This document shows, piece after piece, positions 54,694 to 63,660 of a DNA stretch of 64,000 bases (within the stretch, counting starts at the first letter, position 1; every line of letters starts with the position of its first letter). The notes under the pieces were generated by a model. It did not search any database. It worked only from the letters and a program-made list of their open reading frames with translations, and was not told the DNA's origin. Both the position numbers and the translations under genes were made by a program. Source of the stretch: Planomonospora parontospora (GTDB taxonomy: Bacteria; Actinomycetota; Actinomycetes; Streptosporangiales; Streptosporangiaceae); contig BMQD01000022.1 in NCBI GenBank assembly GCA_014647935.1, positions 34,974-98,973 of the forward strand, given 5' to 3'.

Positions 54694-55685
54694 GGCTCAC
54701 CTGGACCGTGACGCCACTGGTGCTGCGCGAGCCGCTGCGGATCTCCAGGTCGGTGATGGCCCGCCGGGACGCCGTCCAGCTCACCGTGGCGCACGAAGGA
54801 CTGCGCGGCCACGGGGAGGCGGTGACCAGCGTCCACCACCGGCTCGACGTCGAGCGGATCACCGGCCTGCTGCGGCGGCTGCGCCCGGCGCTGGAGGAAC
54901 TGCCCGGTCCGGAGGAGGCCCTGGCGGCCGTCCCCGGTCTCCTGCCCGGTGCTCCCGGCGTGCTCGCCGCCGTGGACGCGGCCCTGCACGACCTGGTCGG
55001 CAAGCGGCGCGGCCTGCCGGTCCACGCGCTCTGGGGACGGCGGTGGTCCGAGACCGCGACCGCCTGCACCGTGGGCATCGGCCAGGACCCCGCCCCGGTC
55101 CTCGGCCGCGGCTTCCGGCTGATCAAGATCAAGCTGGGCGGCGGAGACGACGTCGCGCGGGTCCGCGCGATCCGTCGCGCCGCCCCCGGTGCCCGGCTGC
55201 TCCTGGACCCCAACGGGGCGTGGACGGCCGAGCAGGCGGTGCGGATCCTCGACGAGGTCGCGCCGCTGGAGGTCGAGGCCGTCGAGCAGCCGGTCGCCCC
55301 CGGAAACGTGGACGACCTCGCCTGGGTGGCGGCGCGCTCGGCGATCCCGGTCGTCGCCGACGAGGACGCCCGGACCCTGCGGGACGTGGAGAACCTGCGG
55401 GGCGCCGTCCACGGCGTCAACGTCAAGCTCGCTGAGTGCGGCGGCCTGACGGCCGCCCGGCGGATCGTCGGCTTCGCCCGCCGCCACGGCCTGCACGTCA
55501 TGCTCGGCTGCCAGGTGGCCAGCAGCCTGGGCATCGCACCCGCCGTGCACCTGGTACCGGCGGCCCGCTGGGCCGATCTGGACGGCCACCTGCTGCTAGC
55601 CGAGGACCCGTGGACCGGCATCGGCGGGCACGACGGCGTGCTGCGGCTGAGCGGAAGGCCCGGGCTGGGGGTGCGGGCCGCATGA
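54690..55685 (+). CDS. Dipeptide epimerase (enolase superfamily)
   Basis: A 331-aa member of the muconate-lactonising/dipeptide epimerase branch. All catalytic parts are present: the KxK pair in IKIKLGGG, metal ligands in LLLDPNGAW, EAVEQPV and VADEDAR, and the second acid/base Lys in NVKLAECGG. Relatives turn L,L-dipeptides such as Ala-Glu into L,D forms. Next to an ATP-grasp ligase this suggests that a dipeptide is made and then epimerised. GTG 54690 overlaps the upstream stop. Confidence 0.9.
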   Translation: MRLTWTVTPLVLREPLRISRSVMARRDAVQLTVAHEGLRGHGEAVTSVHHRLDVERITGLLRRLRPALEELPGPEEALAAVPGLLPGAPGVLAAVDAALHDLVGKRRGLPVHALWGRRWSETATACTVGIGQDPAPVLGRGFRLIKIKLGGGDDVARVRAIRRAAPGARLLLDPNGAWTAEQAVRILDEVAPLEVEAVEQPVAPGNVDDLAWVAARSAIPVVADEDARTLRDVENLRGAVHGVNVKLAECGGLTAARRIVGFARRHGLHVMLGCQVASSLGIAPAVHLVPAARWADLDGHLLLAEDPWTGIGGHDGVLRLSGRPGLGVRAA

Positions 55686-56824
55686 GAGGGCTCTCGTGGA
55701 CCGTGCGGCTGCTGCTGGTCAACCAGTTCGGCGTCAACACCGGCTTCTACCTGCTCGTTCCCTACCTCGCCGGCCACCTCACCGGGAGCCTCGGCCTGTC
55801 CGCCGCGGTGACCGGCGTCATCCTGGGAGTGCGCAACCTCAGCCAGCAGGGACTGTTCCTCATCGGCGGCTCCGCCGCCGACCGGCTCGGCGCTCGAGGC
55901 GTGATCATCGCGGGCTGCGCGCTGCGCACCGTCGGATTCGCCCTGTTCGCGTTCGGCACCACGGTGCCGCTGCTGCTGGCGGCCGCCGTGCTCAGCGGGC
56001 TGGCCGGCGCCCTGTTCAACCCGGCCGTCCGCGCCTACGTCGCCGTGGCGGCTCCCGACAAGGCCAGGGCGTTCGCGCTGTTCAACGTGTTCGCTCAGGC
56101 GGGAGCGCTGTGCGGGCCGGTGCTGGGCGGCGTGCTGCTGCTGGTGGACTTCCGGGCCGCCGCGCTCACCGCGGCTGCGATCTTCGCGGTCCTGACCGTC
56201 GCCCAGGCGTTCGTCCTGCCCGCGCGCGAGGTGCCGCCCAGCGGCTCGTCGGTGCTGGGGGACTGGCGGCGCTGCCTGGCCGACCGGCGCTTCCTCGCCT
56301 TCACCCTCGCGCTCAGCGGCATGTTCGCGCTGCAGAACCAGCTCTACCTGGTGCTGCCGCTGGCCGCAGAGCAGGCGACCGGTACGGCGGGTTCGGTGGC
56401 GCTGCTGTTCCTGGTGTCCACCGTGGCGACCCTGCTCTTCCAGCTGCGGGTCACCCGGCGGCTGGAGGCGGCGACGAGCCGGGGCCGCGCGATGGCCTCG
56501 GGCCTGGCCGTGATGGGGGCCGGGTTCCTCGCCCCCGCCCTGCTGCCGGGCATCGTCCCGGTGCTGGTCGCGGTGCTGGCGCTGGCCTTCGGCGTGATGA
56601 TGGCGCAGCCGTTCGTGTACGAGCGGATCGGCCACTTCGGCGGCGAGTCGCTGGCCGGCACCTACTTCGGCGTGTTCTACCTGGTGTCGGGGGTGGTCGC
56701 CGCCGCCAGCACCGCGCTGGTCGGCTGGGCGGGCGCGGCCGGGGCCGCCGTGTGCGCGGCGATCGGGCTGGGCTGCGCGGCGGCCGTGCTGGTCCAGGAA
56801 CGGCGTACGGCGGTGCCGGCGTGA
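55682..56824 (+). CDS. MFS transporter (candidate metallophore exporter)
   Basis: A 380-aa major facilitator with 12 predicted helices. Landmarks are the first helix LLLVNQFGVNTGFYLLVPYLA, the A-loop GGSAADRLGARGVI, and ARAFALFNVFAQAGALCGPVLGG. It resembles small-molecule efflux proteins. It lies between the biosynthetic genes and the ABC importer, so export of the product is the simplest role. ATG 55682 overlaps the upstream stop. Confidence 0.88.
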   Translation: MRGLSWTVRLLLVNQFGVNTGFYLLVPYLAGHLTGSLGLSAAVTGVILGVRNLSQQGLFLIGGSAADRLGARGVIIAGCALRTVGFALFAFGTTVPLLLAAAVLSGLAGALFNPAVRAYVAVAAPDKARAFALFNVFAQAGALCGPVLGGVLLLVDFRAAALTAAAIFAVLTVAQAFVLPAREVPPSGSSVLGDWRRCLADRRFLAFTLALSGMFALQNQLYLVLPLAAEQATGTAGSVALLFLVSTVATLLFQLRVTRRLEAATSRGRAMASGLAVMGAGFLAPALLPGIVPVLVAVLALAFGVMMAQPFVYERIGHFGGESLAGTYFGVFYLVSGVVAAASTALVGWAGAAGAAVCAAIGLGCAAAVLVQERRTAVPA

Positions 56825-57582
56825 ACTTCCTGACCGACAACCCCGCCCTGTACGAGGCGCAGTTCCCCGACCCGGAGCACAGGGCCGCCCGGTTCCTGGA
56901 CGAGCAGGTACGGCGCTTCGGCGGCGGGAGAAGCCTCCTCGACGTCGGCTGCGGTACGGGCCGCGACGCGGGCCACCTGGCCGGCCTCGGCTACGACGCC
57001 ACCGGGATCGACGTGTCCGAGGCGATGCTGGCCTACGCGCGCGAGCACCACCCGAAGGCGACGTTCGCCCGCGGCGACATGCGCGACTTCGCGCTCGACC
57101 GCCGCTTCGACGTGGTGACGTGCCTGGACAGCGCGATGCTGTACTGCCACACCAACGCCGACCTGGCCGCGTTCCTGGGCCGCTGCCGCGCGCACCTGCG
57201 CCCCGGCGGCCTGCTGATCGCCGAGATGCGCAACGGCGCCCACTTCCTCACCCACCCGGTCCCGGAGCCCTTCACCCGCACCGTCACCTACGCGGGCGTC
57301 GTCTACACCTCCCGCACGGAGCTGCGGCTCGACCACGCCGCCCAGCTGCTGCGGCGCCGCCGCCGTTGGCGATGGCCCGGCGGGGAGCCGCTGGAGCAGC
57401 ACTCCGCCTGGCGGCTGCTCTTCCCCCAGGAGCTCGCCTACTTCCTGACCGTCGCCGGGTTCGAGGTCCTCGACCTGTTCGACCGGCCAGGCCCCCGGGC
57501 GGAGCCGCACGACGGCCCGCCCCTGTCCGCCGACCGACTCCACCTCATCGCCCGACTCGCGAAGGACCCACACCATGCGTGA
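56821..57582 (+). CDS. SAM-dependent methyltransferase
   Basis: A 253-aa class I methyltransferase. The SAM loop is LLDVGCGTGRDAGHLAGLGY, with the acidic ends ATGIDVSEAML and ARGDMRDF. The remainder (SRTELRLDHAAQLL) resembles small-molecule N- or O-methyltransferases. In the operon it would tailor the product. GTG 56821 overlaps the exporter stop by 4 bp, and its end overlaps the next start by 8 bp. Confidence 0.9.
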   Translation: MNFLTDNPALYEAQFPDPEHRAARFLDEQVRRFGGGRSLLDVGCGTGRDAGHLAGLGYDATGIDVSEAMLAYAREHHPKATFARGDMRDFALDRRFDVVTCLDSAMLYCHTNADLAAFLGRCRAHLRPGGLLIAEMRNGAHFLTHPVPEPFTRTVTYAGVVYTSRTELRLDHAAQLLRRRRRWRWPGGEPLEQHSAWRLLFPQELAYFLTVAGFEVLDLFDRPGPRAEPHDGPPLSADRLHLIARLAKDPHHA

Positions 57583-59107
57583 CCGTCTCAGCCGCCGCGG
57601 CTTCCTCGGCCTGACCGCCGGAGCCGCCCTGCTCGCCGGATGCGGCACCGGCACCGCCACCACCTCCTCCGGGTCCCCCGGTGGCGGCTCCGGCGGGAGA
57701 CTGCGCGCCGTGTTCGCCGGCGGCGGCGCCACCGAAGTGCTGGATCCGCACCTGGCCAACCTGTTCAACGAGGCCGCACGCGCCAAGGCCCTCTACGACA
57801 AGCTCGCCGATCTCGGCCCGGACGTCTCCCCGCAGCCCCGCCTGGCCGAGAAGTGGGAGCCGAACGCCGACTTCACCGTCTGGCGGATCACCCTGCGGCA
57901 GGCGCACTTCCACGACGGGCGGCCGGTGCGCGCCCGGGACGTGCTGGCCAGCTACGCCCGCATCGCCGACCCGGGCAGGACCTTCCGCGCCAAGTCCAGC
58001 CTCGCACTCATCGACCTGCCCGGCAGCCGGGCCGTCGGCGACCGCACGGTCGAGTTCCGGCTCAAGCGGCCGTTCGCGGAGTTCCCCAACGTGCTGGCCG
58101 CGTTCGGCACCTACATCGTCCCCGAGGGGACCACGGACTTCAGCGAGCCGGTCGGCTCGGGCCCGTTCTCCTTCGTGTCGTGGAAGCCGGGCAGCTCCGT
58201 GCTGCTCAAGCGCAACCCGGACCACTGGGACGGCGCGCCGTACATCGAGGAGCTGGAGTTCCTCATCGCCAACGAGGAGTCCGCGCGGATCAACGCGCTG
58301 CTGGGCGGGCAGGTCGAGTACGCGCACGACCTCAGCCCGGCCTCCGCCCGCCAGTACGAGGGGCGCGTCACGGTCGTGCGCGCGCCCAACAGCGCGATGC
58401 AGGCGTTCGCGATGAAGACCGACCGCGCCCCGTTCGACGACCGGGACCTGCGCGAGGCGCTGTTCCTGCTCACCGACCGGCAGCAGCTGGTCGACGCGGT
58501 CATGCCCGGTGCCGGGCAGATCGGCAACGACCTGTTCGGCAAGGGCTACCTGCACTACGCCGAGGACATCCCCCAGCGTACGTTCGACCTCGACAGGGCG
58601 AAGGCGCTGATCAGGAAGGCCGGAGCCGAGGGCCTCACCGTCGAGCTGACCACCTCCACCGCCGCCGCCGGCTTCGTCGAGGCGGCCACGGTCTTCGCCG
58701 GCCAGCTGCGCGCCGCCGGGCTGAAGGCCGTCATCGCCAGCGGCAGCAAGGACACCTACTGGGCCGACATCCTCACCAAGGGCTCCATCGCCAGCTTCCG
58801 CTCCGGGGCCATGCCGATCGAGACCCACATCGCGCAGCGGCTGCTGTCGGCCTCGACGACCAACGCCACCAGGTGGGCGCGGCCGGAGTTCGACGCGCTC
58901 TACGAGACGGCCGTCTCGGCGCGCGACGCCGCCGATCGGGAGGCCGCCTACCTGAAGATGCAGCAGATGCTGCACGCCGAGGGCGGGTTGCTGGTGTGGG
59001 GTTTCGCCGACTGGATCGTCGCGACCTCGCCGAAGGTGAGCGGCGTGCAGGCGGCACCCGCCAACACCCTGGACTGGGCCCGGTTCGACAAGGTGAGACT
59101 GGGGTGA
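57575..59107 (+). CDS. ABC transporter substrate-binding lipoprotein (peptide/nickel/opine type, Tat signal)
   Basis: A 510-aa family 5 solute-binding protein. The N-terminus has both a twin-arginine motif (SRRGFLGLTAG) and a lipobox (LLAGCG), so it is exported folded and then lipid-anchored. The mature part shows the family pattern HFHDGRPVRARDVLASYARI and LLKRNPDHWDGAPYIEELEF. Family members bind peptides, nickel chelates and metal-opine complexes, which suits recovery of a metal-loaded metallophore. Confidence 0.92.
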   Translation: MRDRLSRRGFLGLTAGAALLAGCGTGTATTSSGSPGGGSGGRLRAVFAGGGATEVLDPHLANLFNEAARAKALYDKLADLGPDVSPQPRLAEKWEPNADFTVWRITLRQAHFHDGRPVRARDVLASYARIADPGRTFRAKSSLALIDLPGSRAVGDRTVEFRLKRPFAEFPNVLAAFGTYIVPEGTTDFSEPVGSGPFSFVSWKPGSSVLLKRNPDHWDGAPYIEELEFLIANEESARINALLGGQVEYAHDLSPASARQYEGRVTVVRAPNSAMQAFAMKTDRAPFDDRDLREALFLLTDRQQLVDAVMPGAGQIGNDLFGKGYLHYAEDIPQRTFDLDRAKALIRKAGAEGLTVELTTSTAAAGFVEAATVFAGQLRAAGLKAVIASGSKDTYWADILTKGSIASFRSGAMPIETHIAQRLLSASTTNATRWARPEFDALYETAVSARDAADREAAYLKMQQMLHAEGGLLVWGFADWIVATSPKVSGVQAAPANTLDWARFDKVRLG

Positions 59108-60015
59108 ACCTGACCCGCTACGCCGCGCGGCGGCTGGCGGTGGGCGCCGTGCAGGTCGCCGCGGTCACCGGCCTGGTGTTCCTGATGACCGAGGCGCTGC
59201 CGGGCGACGCCGCGGTGGTGCTGGCGGGCGACCAGCCGGATCCGGCGCGGATCGCACAGATCCGCGCCGAGCTCGGCCTGGACCGCCCCCTCGCCGAACG
59301 CTTCACCGCGTGGGCCGCCGGGATGGCGCGGGGCGACTTCGGCGCGTCACTGGTCTCCGGCCGCCCGGTCGCCGAGATCGTGCTGGACGCGCTGGCCCCC
59401 ACCGCCGTGCTGGCCGGGCTCACCCTGCTGCTCCTGATCCCGCTCTCGGTCCTGCTCGGGGTGGCCGCCGCGCTGCGCGAGGGCGGCAGGCTCGACCGGG
59501 CGCTGACCGCCGCCGGCGCCGCGCTCTACGCGGTCCCGGAGTTCGCGCTGGCCATCGTGCTGGTCGCGGTCTTCGGCGTGGCGCTGGCGTGGCTGCCGCC
59601 GACCGGGCTCGGCGGGCTCACCGCCGCCACCCTGGTGCTGCCGGTGACGGTGCTGCTGGTCCGGCCCGTCTGCTCCACCGGACGGCTGATCCGCTCCACG
59701 ATGATCGACGTGCTGGCCGCGCCGTACGTGCGGCACGCACGGCGCCTGGGACTCGGCCGGTTCGCGCACGCGCTGCCCAACGCGCTCGCACCCGCCGTAC
59801 AGCACCTGGCCCGCACCGCCGACTGGCTGCTCGGCGGCGTCATCGTGGTGGAGGCCGTCTTCGTCATCCCCGGCCTGGGCAGCGCGCTGGCCGACGCGGT
59901 CGGTCAGCGCGACCTCCCCGTCCTGCAGGGGCTCGCGCTGCTGTTCGCCGCCACGACCGTCCTGGTGAACCTGCTCGCCGACGTCGCGGCCTTCCGGCTG
60001 GCGCCCCGCGCATGA
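59104..60015 (+). CDS. ABC transporter permease (DppB/NikB type)
   Basis: A 303-aa permease with about six helices. The start LTRYAARRLAVGAVQVAAVTG, the loop IRAELGLDRPLAERFTAWAAG and the coupling region PYVRHARRLGLGRFAHALPNAL are typical of the DppB group. It pairs with the next permease. Its start overlaps the binding-protein stop. Confidence 0.93.
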   Translation: MNLTRYAARRLAVGAVQVAAVTGLVFLMTEALPGDAAVVLAGDQPDPARIAQIRAELGLDRPLAERFTAWAAGMARGDFGASLVSGRPVAEIVLDALAPTAVLAGLTLLLLIPLSVLLGVAAALREGGRLDRALTAAGAALYAVPEFALAIVLVAVFGVALAWLPPTGLGGLTAATLVLPVTVLLVRPVCSTGRLIRSTMIDVLAAPYVRHARRLGLGRFAHALPNALAPAVQHLARTADWLLGGVIVVEAVFVIPGLGSALADAVGQRDLPVLQGLALLFAATTVLVNLLADVAAFRLAPRA

Positions 60016-60761
60016 GACTGCTCCTGCTGGCCGTCCCGCTGGCCGTCGCCCTGGCCGGACCGTGGTTCGTCCCCGTCGAGCTGGTCCACGGCGTCTCCTA
60101 CACCGATGCGGGCCTGCTCGGCACCGACTTCGCCGGACGCGACGTGTGGCACCAGGTGCTGCTGGGCGGGCGGTCCCTGGTGCTGACGGCCGTGCTCGCC
60201 ACCGCCGGCGCCTACCTGCTGGGCACCGGCTGGGGCCTGGTCGCGGCGGGTGCGCCCCGGATGGCCGACGACGCGCTGATGCGGCCGCTGGACGTGCTCA
60301 TGTCGGTGCCCTCCCTGCTGCTGCTCCTGGTGGCGGCGGCTCTGGCCCCGGGCGGAGCGCTCGGCTGGATCGTCCTGCTGATCCACCTGCCCGACATCGC
60401 CCGGCTGGTCCGCGCCTGCGCGCTGGAGATCGGCACCCGGCCCGCCGTGGAGGCCATGCGGCTGCAGGGCGAGAGCCGGTGGCGGATCACCACCGGGTTC
60501 GTCGTGCCCGCCATGGCCCGCGTGCTCGCCACCGACGCCGGCACCCGGCTGACCGGGTCGCTGTACCTCGTCGCCGCCGCGAGCTTCCTCGGCGTCGGCG
60601 TGCCGCCGGACGCCGCCGACTGGGCGGTCATGGTCGACCGCAACCGGGGCGGGCTCTTCCTCAACCCCTGGGCGGTCCTCGCTCCCGCCCTGCTGATCGT
60701 GATGCTCGCCGTCGGGCTGAACCTCACCGCCGACCGCGCACTGAGAAAGGCGGCACCGTGA
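60012..60761 (+). CDS. ABC transporter permease (DppC/NikC type)
   Basis: A 249-aa permease with TDFAGRDVWHQVLLGGRSL and the EAA-like loop VEAMRLQGESRWRITTGFVVP. It is somewhat short because the cytoplasmic N-terminus common in DppC is missing; the first helix begins at residue 2. Both ends overlap neighbouring genes. Confidence 0.92.
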   Translation: MRLLLLAVPLAVALAGPWFVPVELVHGVSYTDAGLLGTDFAGRDVWHQVLLGGRSLVLTAVLATAGAYLLGTGWGLVAAGAPRMADDALMRPLDVLMSVPSLLLLLVAAALAPGGALGWIVLLIHLPDIARLVRACALEIGTRPAVEAMRLQGESRWRITTGFVVPAMARVLATDAGTRLTGSLYLVAAASFLGVGVPPDAADWAVMVDRNRGGLFLNPWAVLAPALLIVMLAVGLNLTADRALRKAAP

Positions 60762-62269
60762 TCGACGTCGACGGGCTGACGGTCGCCGTCCCCGGCCGGA
60801 CCCTGCTGGACGGGGTCGGTCTCACCCTGCCCGCCGCGGAGACGCTGGCCCTGGTCGGCGCGTCCGGCAGCGGCAAGACGACCACCGCGCTCGCCCTGCT
60901 CGGCGAGTATCCGCCCGGCGCCCGCGTCACCGGCCGCGTCAGCGTGGCCGGGCGCGAGGTCACCCCCGCGCAGCCTCCGCCGCCCGGGACCGTCGCCTTC
61001 ATCCCGCAACACCCCTCCGCCGTGCTCAACCCGGTGCTGCGCATCGGGACCGTGCTCCGCCAGGTCGCGGCACGGCACGGCGGCGACGTCCGCGACGCCC
61101 TGCACCGGGCGCGGCTCCCCGGTGATCGCGCCTTCCTGCGGCGCTTCCCCCACCAGCTGTCCGGCGGCCAGCAGCAGCGGCTCGTCCTGGCGCACGCGCT
61201 GCTGACCGGCCCGTCCGTGATCGTCGCCGACGAGCCCACCACCGGCCAGGACGCCGTCACCCGGGCCGAGGTCGCCGCCGAGCTGTCCGGGCTCGGTGTC
61301 GCCGTCGTCCTGCTCAGCCACGACCTCGACCTGGTGCGGGAGCTGGCCGACCGGGTCGTCGTGCTCAAGGACGGGCGGGTCGTGGAGTCCGGGCCCGCGG
61401 TGCTGGACGCCCCGCGCAGCGACTACGCCAGGGCGCTGGTCACCGCACGGCCCCGCGCGGCGGCCGCCCGCAGAGACCTGCGCGCGGAGCCGCCGCTCCT
61501 CCAGGTCGCGGGTCTCGGCACAGAGGTCCTGCGCGAGGTGGACCTCGACGCCGCCCGCGGTGAGCGGCTGGCCGTCGTCGGCCGCTCGGGCAGCGGGAAG
61601 ACGACCCTCGCCCGCTGCATCGCCGGCCTGCGCTCCTGGACGTCCGGGACCGTACGGCTGGCCGGCCGGCCGCTGCCGCGCTCCCCGCGCAGGCGCGGCC
61701 GCGCCGACCTGGCCCGCGTGCAGTACGTCTTCCAGGACGCCCGGGCCTCGTTCGACCCCCGGCGCGCCGTCGTGGAGCAGGTCGCCAGGACCGCGGTACG
61801 GCTCCGCGGCCGGACCGCCCCCGCCGCGCGCGAGGAGGCGTTCGCGAGCCTGGCCTCCCTGGGGCTGGACCACCAGGCCGCACTGCGGCGCCCGGACACG
61901 CTGTCCGGGGGCGAGCTCCAGCGCGCCGCCCTGGCCCGCGCCCTGCTCGCCCGTCCCGATGTGCTGATCTGCGACGAGATCACCTCCGGGCTGGACCCCG
62001 TCACCCAGGCGGAGGCCCTCGACCTGCTCACCGGCCTCGACCTGACCCTGATCGTCATCAGCCACGACCTGCCCGTGGCCGCGCGGATCGCCGACCGGGT
62101 CGCGGTCGTCCACGAGGGGCGCCTGGTCGAGCACGGCCCGTCCGGCCAGGTGCTCAATCACCCCTCCCACCCCGTCACCCGTGCCCTCACCGGCCTGACT
62201 GGGGAGTCCTCCCGCGCCGCCGGTGATCCGCCCCGCCCCCGGACCGTCCACTCCGAGATCCCCCGTTGA
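60758..62269 (+). CDS. ABC transporter ATPase with two nucleotide-binding domains (DppDF/NikDE fusion type)
   Basis: A 503-aa protein holding both ATPases of the importer. Domain 1 (residues 1-225) has Walker A GASGSGKT, signature LSGGQQQR and Walker B VIVADEPTTG. Domain 2 (from about 245) has GRSGSGKT, LSGGELQR and LICDEITSG. In both, Walker B is followed by the switch His (LLSHDLD, VISHDLP). It ends the operon; its start GTG 60758 overlaps the upstream stop. Confidence 0.94.
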   Translation: MIDVDGLTVAVPGRTLLDGVGLTLPAAETLALVGASGSGKTTTALALLGEYPPGARVTGRVSVAGREVTPAQPPPPGTVAFIPQHPSAVLNPVLRIGTVLRQVAARHGGDVRDALHRARLPGDRAFLRRFPHQLSGGQQQRLVLAHALLTGPSVIVADEPTTGQDAVTRAEVAAELSGLGVAVVLLSHDLDLVRELADRVVVLKDGRVVESGPAVLDAPRSDYARALVTARPRAAAARRDLRAEPPLLQVAGLGTEVLREVDLDAARGERLAVVGRSGSGKTTLARCIAGLRSWTSGTVRLAGRPLPRSPRRRGRADLARVQYVFQDARASFDPRRAVVEQVARTAVRLRGRTAPAAREEAFASLASLGLDHQAALRRPDTLSGGELQRAALARALLARPDVLICDEITSGLDPVTQAEALDLLTGLDLTLIVISHDLPVAARIADRVAVVHEGRLVEHGPSGQVLNHPSHPVTRALTGLTGESSRAAGDPPRPRTVHSEIPR

Positions 62270-62322
62270 GCCGGCCCTGAGAGGCGCGGCGGACTTCTGC
62301 GGCTCCCGCGGCCTGGGTGCGG

Positions 62323-62700
62323 TCACGACGAGGCCGGTGCCGCCGCGCCGGCCGCCAGGGCCGCCTGCACGATGCGGAGCGCCTCACCCGCGTCGAGGCC
62401 GATGCTGGCGATCACGGCCGCGTAGTCGGCGGCGGCCCGGCGGGCCCGCTCCCGGCCCTCCTCGCCGGCGGCCGACACGAACGAGCCCGCCCGCCCGCGC
62501 GTCTCGATCAGCCCCGCCTCCTCCAGCTCCCGGTAGGCCCGGCCGACCGTGTTGACGGCCAGGCCGAGGTCGGCCGCCAGATGGCGGATGGTCGGCAGCC
62601 GGGCGCCCACGGCCAGCGTGCGGTCCTGGATCTGCCGGGCGAGCTGGGCCCGCAGCTGCTCGAACGGCGGGACCGGAGAGGCCGCATCGATGACGATCAT
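62323..62700 (-). CDS. GntR-family regulator, YtrA subfamily
   Basis: A 125-aa small repressor with the winged helix LARQIQDRTLAVGARLPTIR, AADLGLAVNTVGRAYRELEEAG and the short YtrA-type helical tail. YtrA members usually control neighbouring transport or membrane genes. Its start overlaps the stop of the membrane-protein gene (ATGA), so it is the second gene of that operon and probably its own repressor through the repeats at 63531-63578. Confidence 0.92.
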   Translation of the reverse strand: MIVIDAASPVPPFEQLRAQLARQIQDRTLAVGARLPTIRHLAADLGLAVNTVGRAYRELEEAGLIETRGRAGSFVSAAGEEGRERARRAAADYAAVIASIGLDAGEALRIVQAALAAGAAAPASS

Positions 62701-63521
62701 CGGACGCTCACGACCCGCTGTGCCACCGTCGCGCTCGACGGCGTCCGGGCATGGAGCGCGACGAACACGGCCAGGCTCAGGAGCAGGTAGGCGACCGCGG
62801 AGGCGCCCCACCAGCCGGGCGCGGTGCCGAACAGCAGCACCATGGGCAGCGACCACTGCACGTTCGGCGTGGTGAGGACGCGGGCGTCCTCGACGCGCAT
62901 GATGACGTCGGCGGTCAGCGACTCCTCGTCCTCCGCCACGACCGGGAACCTGAGCAGGTGGCGCAGCTGCAGGGCGGTGATGGCGGTCGCACCGAGCAGG
63001 CCGATCAGCAGGATGACGGCCAGCTGCCGCACGGTGGGGTCGGGAACGGCCAGGGCGCTCGCGGCGAGAGCCATCGCACCGGCGGACGTGGCGAGTGCGA
63101 AGACGGCGTACGGCAGGCCGAGCAGGGCCCGCCAGCCGGGCTGGATCGCATGGGCGGCCCGGCGCGACAGCGCCGCGCCCGCCCGCTGGTCGACGCGTCG
63201 CACCCACCGGTCGAGCAGCGACTGCGCCAGCAGCAGCCCGGCCACGAGCGCGGTCAGGGCCGGCAGCGAGGTCGGGTAGGGCGGCGGGAAGCCGCCGAAG
63301 CCGCCGAAGGCGGAAGTCGCGGCGAGCGCGCTCGCGAGAATCAGCACGGCCAGGATGACGTGAGCGGCGAGGCGGGCGCGATCCCGGACCGCCAGCCGGC
63401 TGGCCAGCAGCGGGGTCGGGCGGGCGTCGGCCAGGCCGTGCCGGGTCAGCCACGCGCCCGCCGACCGCAGATCGGCCGCCCGTGCCGGCGGGGGAGCGTC
63501 GGGTGAGGATTCACGGGTCAT
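62697..63521 (-). CDS. Integral membrane protein linked to a YtrA regulator
   Basis: A 274-aa protein with about six membrane helices, including VILAVLILASALAATSAFG, LTALVAGLLLAQSLL and ASAVAYLLLSLAVFVALHA. I see no catalytic motif and no known family; related small membrane proteins beside YtrA regulators belong to envelope-stress or transporter operons. ATG 63521 has AAAGGAGG 4 nt upstream. It is the first gene of the operon with the GntR regulator. Confidence 0.8.
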   Translation of the reverse strand: MTRESSPDAPPPARAADLRSAGAWLTRHGLADARPTPLLASRLAVRDRARLAAHVILAVLILASALAATSAFGGFGGFPPPYPTSLPALTALVAGLLLAQSLLDRWVRRVDQRAGAALSRRAAHAIQPGWRALLGLPYAVFALATSAGAMALAASALAVPDPTVRQLAVILLIGLLGATAITALQLRHLLRFPVVAEDEESLTADVIMRVEDARVLTTPNVQWSLPMVLLFGTAPGWWGASAVAYLLLSLAVFVALHARTPSSATVAQRVVSVR

Positions 63522-63530
63522 GGCGCCTCC

Positions 63531-63578
63531 TTTGTCGCAAGGTTTGTAGCAACATGGTGCGTCATAACTTGCGACAAA
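63531..63578. promoter_or_regulatory. Inverted repeats before the membrane-protein/GntR operon
   Basis: TTTGTCGCAAG (63531-63541) and its exact complement CTTGCGACAAA (63568-63578) flank a third related half site TTTGTAGCAA (63543-63552). The repeats lie 10 bp upstream of the start codon and cover the expected promoter. They are the probable GntR/YtrA operator. Confidence 0.75.
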
Positions 63579-63660
63579 GTCAACGCCTCGCGGGCTCCCG
63601 TCGCCCGGGTGGCCGAGCTCCGGCTCGGCGGCCGGCACCGGCGGCAACGGGCGCGGGGTC

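Noticed and set aside
51552-57582. EDDS (aes-type) or coelibactin gene cluster
   Set aside because: The PLP enzyme and Zur-type control are reminiscent of these systems, but there is no NRPS and the dipeptide epimerase/DUF364/ATP-grasp set does not match what I know of them.
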